Source: JASTVH01 sp042862465 (GTDB lineage Bacteria > Pseudomonadota > Gammaproteobacteria > Pseudomonadales > Oleiphilaceae). Taken from it: a stretch of DNA of 64,000 bases. The first letter of the stretch is position 1, and every line of letters begins with the position of its first letter. Shown one piece after another: positions 1-7,717 of this stretch. Both the position numbers and the translations under genes were made by a program. Below the pieces are notes generated by a model. It saw only the letters and a list, made by a program, of their open reading frames with translations, was not told the DNA's origin and did not search any database. The DNA lies in assembly GCA_042862465.1 (NCBI GenBank), contig JASTVH010000003.1:248001-312000 (forward strand), in the 5' to 3' direction.

Positions 1-1676
1 GTAAAGAGCCCGAGCAGCAGAGCATCTGGACCCAGCTGTTGGTGGCTTCCTTCCCGATTCTCGTGATCATTGCGGTGTTCATGTTCTTCATGCGGCAGAT
101 GCAGGGCGGTGGCGGCGGCAAAGGCCCCATGTCCTTCGGCAAGAGCAAGGCCCGCCTGATGAGCGAGGACCAGATCAAGACCACCTTCGCCGATGTGGCC
201 GGTGCCGATGAGGCCCGTGAGGACGTCAAGGAGTTGGTGGACTTCCTGAAGGATCCGAGCAAGTTCCAGCGCCTGGGCGGCAAGATTCCCAAGGGTGTAC
301 TGATGGTGGGCCCGCCCGGTACCGGTAAGACACTCCTGGCCAAGGCCATTGCTGGTGAGGCCAAGGTGCCGTTCTTCTCGATCTCTGGTTCCGACTTCGT
401 GGAAATGTTCGTCGGTGTCGGTGCCTCCCGGGTCCGGGACATGTTCGAGCAGGCCAAGAAGCAGAGCCCCTGCATCATTTTCATCGACGAGATCGACGCG
501 GTCGGTCGTCATCGCGGCGCCGGCCTCGGCGGTGGTCACGACGAGCGTGAGCAGACCCTGAACCAGCTGCTGGTGGAAATGGACGGTTTTGAGGGTAACG
601 AGGGCGTGATCGTCATCGCCGCCACCAACCGTCCTGACGTACTGGATCCGGCCCTGCTGCGTCCGGGTCGTTTCGACCGCCAGGTGGTGGTGCCGCTGCC
701 GGATATCATTGGCCGGGAGCAGATTCTCAAGGTGCACCTGAAGAAGGTGCCGCTGGCGGATGACGTCGATCCGCAGGTGATCGCGCGAGGTACTCCCGGT
801 TTCTCCGGTGCGGATCTGGCCAATCTGGTCAACGAGGCAGCACTGTTTGCCGCGCGCCGCAACCGCCGGCTGGTGTCCATGGAAGAGTTGGACCTGGCCA
901 AGGACAAGATCATGATGGGCTCCGAGCGCAAGTCCATGGTGATGTCCGAGAAGGAAAAGCGGAACACTGCCTACCACGAGTCCGGTCACGCCATTGTCGG
1001 GCGCTTGATGCCTGAGCACGACCCGGTCTACAAGGTCAGTATCATTCCTCGCGGGCGAGCGCTGGGCGTCACCATGTTCCTGCCGGAGGAGGACCGCTAC
1101 AGTCACAGCAAGCGTTACCTCATCAGCCAGATCTGCAGCCTGTTCGGTGGGCGTATCGCCGAGGAGCTGACACTGGGGCACGAAGGGGTGACCACTGGCG
1201 CGTCCAACGACATCAAGCGTGCCACCGAGCTCAGCCGAAACATGGTCACCAAGTGGGGGCTGTCGGAGAAGCTTGGGCCGCTGATGTATGACGAGGAAAC
1301 TGACGAGCCCTTCCTGGGCATGTCGGCTGGGCAGGGGCATCGGCAGTATGCGCCGGAAACGGCCCAGCGCATCGATGAGGAAGTGCGCACGATCATCGAC
1401 GACTGTTATGAAACGGCCAAGCAGATACTCGTGGACAATATGGACAAGCTTCACATGATGGCTGACGCGCTGATGAAGTACGAAACCATCGACAGCAAGC
1501 AGATCGACGACATCATGGCCGGCAAGGAGCCGCGTCCGCCGGAAGGCTGGAACGACAAGGGCGGCAATGGTGGTGCGACTGTGACCCAGGATGTCGGTGG
1601 GGACGAACACGCCCCGGCCGGCGACAAGGGACGCAGTTCCGACAGTGGCGTTGGCGGTCCCGCCGGCGAACACTAG
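1..1676 (+). CDS. ftsH: ATP-dependent zinc metalloprotease FtsH (5' end outside window)
   Basis: Membrane-anchored AAA+ protease that degrades misfolded membrane proteins and short-lived cytosolic regulators. The reading frame is open from the first bases, so the N-terminal part (about 90 residues compared with the ~640-residue family norm, including the first membrane segment and most of the periplasmic domain) lies upstream. Visible in order: the second transmembrane segment (FPILVIIAVFMFFM), Walker A GPPGTGKT, Walker B IIFIDEID, the arginine-finger region, then the M41 peptidase domain with zinc motif HESGH (nt 974-988) and the downstream Asp region (TTGASND). The C-terminus is Gly/Asp-rich. 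A strong terminator follows at once, so it ends its own transcription unit before folP. Identity is certain; only the true start is unseen. Confidence 0.98.
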   Translation, partial: KEPEQQSIWTQLLVASFPILVIIAVFMFFMRQMQGGGGGKGPMSFGKSKARLMSEDQIKTTFADVAGADEAREDVKELVDFLKDPSKFQRLGGKIPKGVLMVGPPGTGKTLLAKAIAGEAKVPFFSISGSDFVEMFVGVGASRVRDMFEQAKKQSPCIIFIDEIDAVGRHRGAGLGGGHDEREQTLNQLLVEMDGFEGNEGVIVIAATNRPDVLDPALLRPGRFDRQVVVPLPDIIGREQILKVHLKKVPLADDVDPQVIARGTPGFSGADLANLVNEAALFAARRNRRLVSMEELDLAKDKIMMGSERKSMVMSEKEKRNTAYHESGHAIVGRLMPEHDPVYKVSIIPRGRALGVTMFLPEEDRYSHSKRYLISQICSLFGGRIAEELTLGHEGVTTGASNDIKRATELSRNMVTKWGLSEKLGPLMYDEETDEPFLGMSAGQGHRQYAPETAQRIDEEVRTIIDDCYETAKQILVDNMDKLHMMADALMKYETIDSKQIDDIMAGKEPRPPEGWNDKGGNGGATVTQDVGGDEHAPAGDKGRSSDSGVGGPAGEH

Positions 1677-1698
1677 GCGCCACAGAATGTTGGTCGGG

Positions 1699-1723
1699 AA
1701 CGCCGCCTTCGGGCGGCGTTTTT
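1699..1723 (+). terminator. Rho-independent terminator after ftsH
   Basis: GC-rich inverted repeat AACGCCGCC / GGGCGGCGTT around a TTC loop, followed by a run of T. It lies 23 nt past the ftsH stop codon and separates ftsH from folP. Confidence 0.9.
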
Positions 1724-1773
1724 CGTTGGGTCGTCATTGGACCTCATTAACAACCGGTCATTGGGGTAGTCAC

Positions 1774-1779
1774 AGGAGG
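1774..1779 (+). promoter_or_regulatory. Shine-Dalgarno site fixing the GTG start of folP
   Basis: A perfect AGGAGG ends 10 nt before the GTG at 1790. It supports the GTG start over any internal ATG. Confidence 0.8.
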
Positions 1780-1789
1780 TTGCGGTAAA

Positions 1790-2617
1790 GTGCAGTTCGG
1801 ACAGCGACAGGTTGATCTCTCGACACCGCAGGTGATGGGCGTGCTGAATGTCACGCCGGATTCGTTTTCCGATGGTGGTCGGTTTCAGGAGCGCGATGCC
1901 GCGCTCTATCAGGCTGAAGCCATGGTTCGCGAAGGCGCGGCGTTCATTGATGTTGGTGGCGAATCCACGCGACCGGGCGCGGCACCGGTTTCGGTGGAAG
2001 AAGAGCTGGACCGGGTTTGCCCGATCGTGGAAGCCATTGCTGAGCGTCTGGATGTGGTCATCTCCATCGACACCAGCACACCTCAGGTGATTCGGGCGGT
2101 TAGCGGACAGGGTGCAGGGCTGATCAACGATGTGCGGGCCCTGCGCCGTGAAGGTGCGCTTGAGGCCGCGGCCGAGAGCGGTCTGCCGGTCTGCCTGATG
2201 CACATGCAGGGGGAACCGCAATCGATGCAGCGCGATCCCCAGTACAGCCAGGTTGTGGGTGAGGTGCGTGCGTTTCTGCAGGAGCGGATCGAGGCGGCCC
2301 GGCAGGCGGGTGTTGCCGACGAGCGAATCCTGCTTGATCCGGGATTCGGGTTTGGCAAGTCTTTACGGCATAATTTACAGCTGTTGCGTGATTTGGAGAC
2401 ATTCACGAGCCTGGGGTATCCCTTGCTGGTGGGGCTGTCGCGCAAGTCCATGCTGGGTCAGCTGACCGGTCGGGAGGTCGATGAGCGTCTGGCGGCCAGC
2501 ATAACGGTGGCGGTCCTGGCGGCGGAGCGAGGTGCCCGCATTATTCGTGTGCATGATGTCAGAGAAACCGTGGATGCGATGAAAGTCGTGTCCGCTCTGG
2601 AAGGATTGGAAGGATGA
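1790..2617 (+). CDS. folP: Dihydropteroate synthase
   Basis: Condenses 6-hydroxymethyl-dihydropterin pyrophosphate with p-aminobenzoate to dihydropteroate in folate synthesis (cytosol); it is the sulfonamide target. The 275-residue TIM-barrel has the family signatures MGVLNVTPDSFSDGG near the N-terminus, the second pterin-binding motif IDVGGESTRPGA, and the C-terminal LVGLSRKSMLG and IRVHDV segments. The start is GTG, supported by AGGAGG at 1774. The stop overlaps the glmM ATG by 4 nt, so the two are co-transcribed and probably translationally coupled, as in many gammaproteobacteria. Confidence 0.97.
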   Translation: MQFGQRQVDLSTPQVMGVLNVTPDSFSDGGRFQERDAALYQAEAMVREGAAFIDVGGESTRPGAAPVSVEEELDRVCPIVEAIAERLDVVISIDTSTPQVIRAVSGQGAGLINDVRALRREGALEAAAESGLPVCLMHMQGEPQSMQRDPQYSQVVGEVRAFLQERIEAARQAGVADERILLDPGFGFGKSLRHNLQLLRDLETFTSLGYPLLVGLSRKSMLGQLTGREVDERLAASITVAVLAAERGARIIRVHDVRETVDAMKVVSALEGLEG

Positions 2618-3957
2618 CAGGACGGAAGTATTTCGGAACCGATGGTATTCGTGGTCGCGTAGGTGCGCGTCCCATTACGCCGGATTTTATGCTGAAGCTG
2701 GGTTGGGCGGCCGGTCAGGTCTTCAAAAAGAAGGGGCAGCGCAACCGTATCATTATCGGCAAGGACACTCGCCTTTCCGGTTACATGTTCGAGTCGGCGC
2801 TGGAAGCAGGGTTGGCCGCTGCGGGTATTGATGTCCGTCTCTTGGGGCCGATGCCGACGCCGGCGGTTGCGTATCTGACCCGTACCTTTCGGGCCTCTGC
2901 CGGCATCGTCATCAGCGCCTCCCACAATCCTCACCATGACAACGGCATCAAGTTTTTCTCCGCGCTCGGCACCAAGCTTGACGACGCCGTGGAGGAAGAG
3001 ATCGAAGCCTGGTTGGACCGCGATCTTGTGGTAGCTGATTCTGCGGCCCTGGGTAAGGCAGCCCGGCTGGAAGATGCGCCGGCCCGCTACGTGGAGTTCT
3101 GTAAGAGCGCTGTCCCCTTTGACTTCTCACTGGAAGGCCTTCATATCGTTCTGGATTGTGCCCATGGCGCCACCTATCACGTGGCGCCCAGTGTCTTTCA
3201 GGAATTGGGCGCGAAAGTGACAGCGATTGGTGTGGAGCCGGACGGTCTCAACATCAACCTCGAATCAGGATCGACGCATCTGGGCCCCCTGGTCGACAAG
3301 GTGCGTGAGACACAGGCGGATCTGGGTATTGCTTTTGATGGCGATGGCGACAGGGTCATGATGGTGGATCACCGCGGGGAGATCGTCGACGGCGATGAGT
3401 TGATCTTCATCATTGCCCGTGATCGTCAGCGCGGTGATCGCCTCAATGGCGGTGTGGTGGGCACCCTGATGACCAATTTTGGCGCAGAGCTGGCTTTCAA
3501 GGAGCTGGGAATACCGTTTGAACGTGTCAAAGTGGGCGATCGTTATGTCATGGAGCGCCTCTATCGCAATCAGTGGCATATCGGTGGCGAAGGTTCAGGT
3601 CACATTGTCTGCCGGGATTGTACGACCACCGGTGACGGCATCATTTCCGCTTTGCAGGTCCTGGTCGCCATGCGTGACGCCGGGCAGTCCCTGGCCGACC
3701 TCAAGGCCGGCATGACCAAAATGCCGCAGTGCATGATCAATGTGCGGGTCGGTGAGCGTTTTGATCCCATGGGTCGTGATGAGGTGACCGCCGCTGTAGC
3801 CGACGCGGAGAGGCGCCTTGCCGATGCTGGCCGCATCCTGCTGCGTGCCTCGGGCACCGAGCCGGTGATCCGTGTCATGGCTGAAGGGCAGGATGAGAGG
3901 CTGATTGCCGGCATTGCCGAAGAGCTGGCTGAAGTGATTCGTAAACAAAGCGCCTGA
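2614..3957 (+). CDS. glmM: Phosphoglucosamine mutase
   Basis: Interconverts glucosamine-6-phosphate and glucosamine-1-phosphate on the path to UDP-GlcNAc for peptidoglycan and LPS. The 447-residue protein starts RKYFGTDGIRG, carries the phosphoserine loop ISASHNP (active Ser about residue 103), the metal loop DGDGDR and the C-terminal phosphate-binding loop RASGTEPVIRVM. Its ATG overlaps the folP stop (ATGA). Length and motifs match the family and nothing is missing. Confidence 0.98.
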   Translation: MTGRKYFGTDGIRGRVGARPITPDFMLKLGWAAGQVFKKKGQRNRIIIGKDTRLSGYMFESALEAGLAAAGIDVRLLGPMPTPAVAYLTRTFRASAGIVISASHNPHHDNGIKFFSALGTKLDDAVEEEIEAWLDRDLVVADSAALGKAARLEDAPARYVEFCKSAVPFDFSLEGLHIVLDCAHGATYHVAPSVFQELGAKVTAIGVEPDGLNINLESGSTHLGPLVDKVRETQADLGIAFDGDGDRVMMVDHRGEIVDGDELIFIIARDRQRGDRLNGGVVGTLMTNFGAELAFKELGIPFERVKVGDRYVMERLYRNQWHIGGEGSGHIVCRDCTTTGDGIISALQVLVAMRDAGQSLADLKAGMTKMPQCMINVRVGERFDPMGRDEVTAAVADAERRLADAGRILLRASGTEPVIRVMAEGQDERLIAGIAEELAEVIRKQSA

Positions 3958-3992
3958 GGGGCGAGAGACGGGAAAATGAGGCCGGATGTGAC

Positions 3993-4021
3993 TTGTCAGT
4001 GGCAGGTATCTCCGGTATAGT
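3993..4021 (+). promoter_or_regulatory. Sigma-70 promoter for tpiA-secG-tRNA-Leu
   Basis: TTGTCA (3993-3998) and TATAGT (4016-4021) are separated by exactly 17 nt, with the -10 28 nt before the tpiA ATG. It would drive tpiA, secG and the tRNA up to the terminator near 5390. Inferred from sequence only. Confidence 0.65.
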
Positions 4022-4049
4022 TCCGCCTCCCTGAAGCAAAGGGTATGTG

Positions 4050-4799
4050 ATGCGACGTCAGATCGTAGCCGGAAACTGGAAGATGAACGGTTCCCGTTCA
4101 TTTTCGGACGAGTTACTGGGAAACCTTCGCCAATCGCTGGAAACGCTTGATAGCGCTACAGAAGTTGTTATCATGCCTCCTTCGATACTGGTCGGGCAGG
4201 TTGCTGCCTTGGCGAGTGGCAGTCGCATCAAGGTCGGTGTGCAGAATGTGGCAGCCTACGAGAATGGCGCCTACACCGGCGAGATCTCGGCAGAAATGGC
4301 GGCCGATCAGGGGTGTGCTTACGTTATCGTTGGGCACTCTGAGCGCCGTCAGCTGTTCGGGGAGAGCGACGAAGTCGTCGCTGACAAGGTCGAGCGCGTT
4401 CTATTGCAAGGGCTGATGCCAGTGGTTTGTGTTGGCGAAACCCTCGATGAGCGTGAGGCCGGAAGCGCGGAAGCCGTGGTTGAGCGCCAGCTGAAAAAGG
4501 GGCTGGCCAATGTGGAACTCGACAAGTTGGCTTCTGTCGTAATTGCCTACGAGCCGGTATGGGCCATCGGTACCGGTAAGACGGCAACAGCCGAGCAGGC
4601 TCAGGACATGCACGCGCATATTCGCCGGGTGTTGGTGGATATGGGCGGAGACGGTTCACGTGTATCGCTGCTATATGGCGGTAGCGTGAAGCCGGAAAAC
4701 GCGAGTGAATTGTTTTTGCAACCTGACATAGACGGCGGTTTGATTGGCGGTGCATCGCTGGATGCTGAAGCCTTTACCCGCATCTGTCAGGCGATATGA
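4050..4799 (+). CDS. tpiA: Triosephosphate isomerase
   Basis: Interconverts dihydroxyacetone phosphate and glyceraldehyde-3-phosphate in glycolysis/gluconeogenesis (cytosol, dimer). Features of the 249-residue TIM barrel: N-terminal substrate Lys in IVAGNWKMNG, catalytic His in VIVGHSERR, catalytic Glu in VIAYEPVWAIGTGK with flexible loop 6, and the phosphate-binding LLYGGSVKPEN. A GTG three bases upstream (4047) could also start it; the ATG at 4050 gives the usual N-terminus. It precedes secG by 10 nt, the usual arrangement. Confidence 0.97.
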   Translation: MRRQIVAGNWKMNGSRSFSDELLGNLRQSLETLDSATEVVIMPPSILVGQVAALASGSRIKVGVQNVAAYENGAYTGEISAEMAADQGCAYVIVGHSERRQLFGESDEVVADKVERVLLQGLMPVVCVGETLDEREAGSAEAVVERQLKKGLANVELDKLASVVIAYEPVWAIGTGKTATAEQAQDMHAHIRRVLVDMGGDGSRVSLLYGGSVKPENASELFLQPDIDGGLIGGASLDAEAFTRICQAI

Positions 4800-4809
4800 G
4801 AGAATCCGT

Positions 4810-5226
4810 ATGGATTGGCTTGAAACTCTGATTGTCGTCGCACACGTTGTCGTTGCCATCGCTGTAGTGGCTCTGGTCCTGATTCAGCAGGGCAAGGGTG
4901 CTGATGTGGGCGCAGCATTTGGTGGTGGCGCGTCGCAGACTGTTTTTGGCAGTCAGGGTAGTGGCAGCTTTCTAACCAAGTTGACGACGATCCTGGCCAT
5001 TCTCTTTTTTGTAACGAGTTTTACGCTGGCTGTTTTTGCCAAGCAGCGTGCCGAGTCCGTTGGTATTACCGGCGTGCCGGCCGCGCAGGAATCTTCCAAG
5101 CAGGAGCCGGCTCAGCAGAGCCAGCAGCAGGACCAGGCGCCGGCGTTGGAAGAAAGCAGTCAGCCGACAACCGAGAGCGCCCCAGCCCAGGACAAGACGG
5201 GTGAGGACGTTCCGGCGATTGAATAA
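4810..5226 (+). CDS. secG: Preprotein translocase subunit SecG
   Basis: Small accessory subunit of the SecYEG protein-export channel in the inner membrane. Start chosen at ATG 4810 (MDWLETLIVVAHVVVA), because the frame upstream of it overlaps tpiA and adds no family sequence. Two membrane helices (about residues 2-24 and 55-75) flank the conserved GKGADVGAAFGGGASQTVFGS loop region. The C-terminal tail is long and rich in Gln, Glu and Pro, giving 138 residues against ~110 in E. coli. It is followed by tRNA-Leu, the same neighbour as in E. coli (secG-leuU). Confidence 0.95.
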   Translation: MDWLETLIVVAHVVVAIAVVALVLIQQGKGADVGAAFGGGASQTVFGSQGSGSFLTKLTTILAILFFVTSFTLAVFAKQRAESVGITGVPAAQESSKQEPAQQSQQQDQAPALEESSQPTTESAPAQDKTGEDVPAIE

Positions 5227-5266
5227 GCGGTCTTTCGGGTCTGCGATCCGAAGATCCAAGGGTGTT

Positions 5267-5351
5267 GCCGAAGTGGTGGAACTGGTAGACACGCTATCTT
5301 GAGGGGGTAGTGGCGCAAGCCGTGCCGGTTCAAGTCCGGCCTTCGGCACCA
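5267..5351 (+). tRNA. tRNA-Leu(GAG)
   Basis: The 85-nt sequence has acceptor arms GCCGAAG / CTTCGGC with an encoded ACCA tail, a class II long variable arm, and a T-arm GCCGGTTCAAGTCCGGC. The anticodon stem CTATC/GGTAG encloses the loop TTGAGGG, so the anticodon is GAG and the tRNA reads CUC/CUU. Position between secG and rimP matches E. coli leuU. Confidence 0.96.
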
Positions 5352-5358
5352 ATTGAAG

Positions 5359-5393
5359 AAAAACGGCTTGGCATCGACCAAGCCGTTTTTTTT
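5359..5393 (+). terminator. Rho-independent terminator after tRNA-Leu
   Basis: AAAACGGCTTGG / CCAAGCCGTTTT hairpin with a six-base loop and eight T. It closes the tpiA-secG-tRNA unit. Confidence 0.95.
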
Positions 5394-5402
5394 GGTCAGT
5401 CC

Positions 5403-5431
5403 TTGACCAGCGCAGGCACCGGCCGTATACT
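5403..5431 (+). promoter_or_regulatory. Sigma-70 promoter for the rimP-nusA-infB operon
   Basis: TTGACC (5403-5408), a 17-nt spacer and TATACT (5426-5431) lie just after the tRNA terminator. Transcription would begin near 5438, leaving an untranslated leader of about 270 nt before rimP. Confidence 0.7.
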
Positions 5432-5437
5432 CCGGCG

Positions 5438-5707
5438 GTTGCTGCAGCGGGGTTTGTATCGTCCCGCTTTCCTGATCGCCGAGGCAGTCGGGAAAAGAGG
5501 GGAGTCAACAGACCAGCCTCGCAGTATCTTGATTGAGGCCCCTGCGGAGGTGTGCTGAATCGAGCTTTGCTCGCGGCACCCCGGTTCCCTAGGGGCTTTT
5601 TGCCAGTTGCGCCGCTGTTTTTTGGCGTAATGGGCGGGAAGAAGGGCTGGTCTACAGGCCCTTTTTTTGTTTGTGAAAGGCGAAAATCGCCAGGAGAAAT
5701 CAGTACG
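5438..5707 (+). promoter_or_regulatory. Structured 5' leader of rimP-nusA-infB with terminator-like hairpins
   Basis: Four inverted repeats can be read: AGCGGG/CCCGCT (5446-5468), CGAGGC/GCCTCG (5480-5521), AGGCCCCT/AGGGGCTT (5536-5598, enclosing a CGAGC/GCTCG hairpin at 5561-5573 and followed by T5), and AAGGGC/GCCCTT (5642-5663, followed by T7). The last two look like intrinsic terminators placed before the first gene. In E. coli this position holds tRNA-fMet (metY), and nusA is known to be autoregulated; no tRNA is visible here. An attenuation role is inference. Confidence 0.5.
5642..5668 (+). terminator. Terminator/attenuator just before rimP
   Basis: AAGGGC / GCCCTT stem with a ten-base loop followed by seven T, ending 40 nt before the rimP start. 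It stops transcription entering the operon or acts as an attenuator of it. Confidence 0.6.
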
Positions 5708-6175
5708 TTGTCCAGGAAAACGGCACAGATCGAAGCCCTACTCGCCCCCGTGATCGAGGGTATGGGTTACGAACTCTGGGGCATTGAATACCTCTCCCAG
5801 GGCAAGCATTCACTACTGCGGGTCTTTATCGACCGCGCCGAAGGTATCACTGTGGATGACTGTGAAGCAGTGAGTCGCCAGATCAGTGGCGTGATGGATG
5901 TGGAGGATCCCATCCAGAGTGCCTATACCCTGGAAGTTTCGTCTCCGGGGATGGATCGACCGTTGTTCAAGCTGGAGCACTATGAGCGTTACGCCGGTCA
6001 TCGCGTGCAGTTGCGGTTACGTGCGCCCTTTGAGGGAAGACGCAAATTTGAAGGCATCCTGAAAGGCGTCGATGGCGAAGATGTAGTGCTCGTCGTGGAT
6101 GAACACGAGTATCTGCTGCCCTGGGACGGCATTGAAGTTGCCCGTATTGTCCCGGTGTTTGGCGATCAGGATTAA
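5708..6175 (+). CDS. rimP: Ribosome maturation factor RimP
   Basis: Cytosolic factor for 30S subunit maturation. The open frame runs back to 5552, but family homology begins at the TTG at 5708 (reading as Met-Ser-Arg-Lys), and AGGAG at 5692-5696 is correctly spaced for it. The resulting 155 residues compare with ~150 in E. coli. Signatures are YELWGIEY, RVFIDRAEGITVDDC, and VSSPGMDRPLF in the N-terminal domain, followed by the SH3-like C-terminal domain. It heads the rimP-nusA-infB-rbfA-truB operon. Confidence 0.93.
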   Translation: MSRKTAQIEALLAPVIEGMGYELWGIEYLSQGKHSLLRVFIDRAEGITVDDCEAVSRQISGVMDVEDPIQSAYTLEVSSPGMDRPLFKLEHYERYAGHRVQLRLRAPFEGRRKFEGILKGVDGEDVVLVVDEHEYLLPWDGIEVARIVPVFGDQD

Positions 6176-6204
6176 AGAGCGAATTAAAGAGGCAGGGCTA
6201 TCTA

Positions 6205-7698
6205 ATGAATAAAGAGATCTTGCTGGTTGTGGAAGCGGTGTCCAACGAAAAGGGCGTTGAGAAAGACGTCATTTTCGAGGCCATTGAGCTTGCCTTGGCA
6301 ACTGCCGCGAAAAAGCGCTACGAAGAAGAGGATGTGGATATCCGGGTAGCCATTGATCGCAAAACCGGCGAATACGAAACCTTCCGACGTTGGACCGTCG
6401 TTGATAACGACGCCGTTCCCAGTCTGGGAGCGGAGCTGACCCTGGAAGAAGCCCACGAGCGCGACCCCAATCTTCAGCCCGGTGACGTGGTGGAAGAAAA
6501 GGTCGAGTCGGTTTCCTTCGGGCGCATTGGCGCACAGGCCGCCAAGCAGATTATTTTCCAGAAGGTCCGAGAGGCCGAACGCGCGAAGATCGTGGACAGC
6601 TACCGCGATCGTGTGGGCGAGTTGGTGTCGGGCACGGTCAAGAAAGTGACCCGGGACAACATTATCGTGGACCTGGGTAGCAACGCCGAAGCGGTGCTGC
6701 CGCGGGATCAGCTGATTCCCCGGGAAACGTTCCGCATGGGGGATCGGGTTCGCGCCCTGCTGTTGGAGATCCGTACCGATCACCGTGGGCCGCAGCTGAT
6801 TCTCAGTCGTACCCATCCGAACATGCTCATCGAGCTGTTCCGGATCGAGGTGCCGGAGATAGCCGAGGAGTTGATCGAGGTGCGCGGTGCCGCCCGCGAT
6901 CCGGGCTCCCGGGCCAAGATCGCGGTCAAGACCAACGACGGCCGTATTGATCCGGTCGGTGCCTGTGTCGGCATGCGCGGTTCCCGCGTCCAGGCCGTAT
7001 CCAACGAGTTGGGTGGTGAGCGCATCGACATCGTCCTTTGGGATGACAACCTGGCGCAGCTGGTGATCAATGCCATGGCGCCGGCCGAAGTGGTGTCGAT
7101 CGTGATCGACGAAGACAAGAACACCATGGACGTGGCCGTGAGCGAAGACAATCTCGCCCAGGCCATTGGCCGTAACGGCCAGAACGTTCGTCTGGCTTCC
7201 GAGCTGACCGGCTGGGAGCTGAACGTGATGACTGAGGAAGAGGCCGGCGAGCGCCAGGAAGAAGAGGCCCGTCGCCTGATGGACCATTTCATCGACAAGC
7301 TCGATGTAGACGAAGAGCTGGCTCAGGTCCTTGTTGAAGAGGGCTTTACCTCGCTGGAAGAGGTGGCCTACGTACCGATGGAAGAGATGGTGGCCATCGA
7401 AGGTTTTGATGAAGATTTGGTAGCCGAGCTGCGTGCGCGGGCCAAGGACGTTCTTCTGAACCAGGCCCTGGCGAGCGAGGAAGCGGTAGGTGGCTCCGAG
7501 CCGGCAGAGGACCTGCTCAATATGGACGGCATGGACCGTGACCTGGCATTCAAACTGGCCGGTATGGGAGTCATAACCATGGAAGATCTGGCCGAGCAGT
7601 CGGTAGATGACCTTCTGGATATCGAAGGCATGAACGAAGAGCGGGCCGGTGAGCTCATCATGACGGCGCGAGCGCCGTGGTTCGAGGAACAGCAGTAA
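6205..7698 (+). CDS. nusA: Transcription termination/antitermination protein NusA
   Basis: RNA polymerase-binding factor controlling pausing, termination and antitermination. The 497 residues show the N-terminal RNAP-binding domain (from MNKEILLVVEAV), an S1 domain (about 135-200, GELVSGTVKKVTRDNIIVDLG), two KH domains (GACVGMRGSRVQ and QAIGRNGQNVRLAS), and two C-terminal acidic helix-hairpin repeats (about 365-495) as in E. coli. It lies 29 nt after rimP and 19 nt before infB. Confidence 0.98.
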   Translation: MNKEILLVVEAVSNEKGVEKDVIFEAIELALATAAKKRYEEEDVDIRVAIDRKTGEYETFRRWTVVDNDAVPSLGAELTLEEAHERDPNLQPGDVVEEKVESVSFGRIGAQAAKQIIFQKVREAERAKIVDSYRDRVGELVSGTVKKVTRDNIIVDLGSNAEAVLPRDQLIPRETFRMGDRVRALLLEIRTDHRGPQLILSRTHPNMLIELFRIEVPEIAEELIEVRGAARDPGSRAKIAVKTNDGRIDPVGACVGMRGSRVQAVSNELGGERIDIVLWDDNLAQLVINAMAPAEVVSIVIDEDKNTMDVAVSEDNLAQAIGRNGQNVRLASELTGWELNVMTEEEAGERQEEEARRLMDHFIDKLDVDEELAQVLVEEGFTSLEEVAYVPMEEMVAIEGFDEDLVAELRARAKDVLLNQALASEEAVGGSEPAEDLLNMDGMDRDLAFKLAGMGVITMEDLAEQSVDDLLDIEGMNEERAGELIMTARAPWFEEQQ

Positions 7699-7717
7699 TC
7701 GGGAGAGGAGGACCAGT

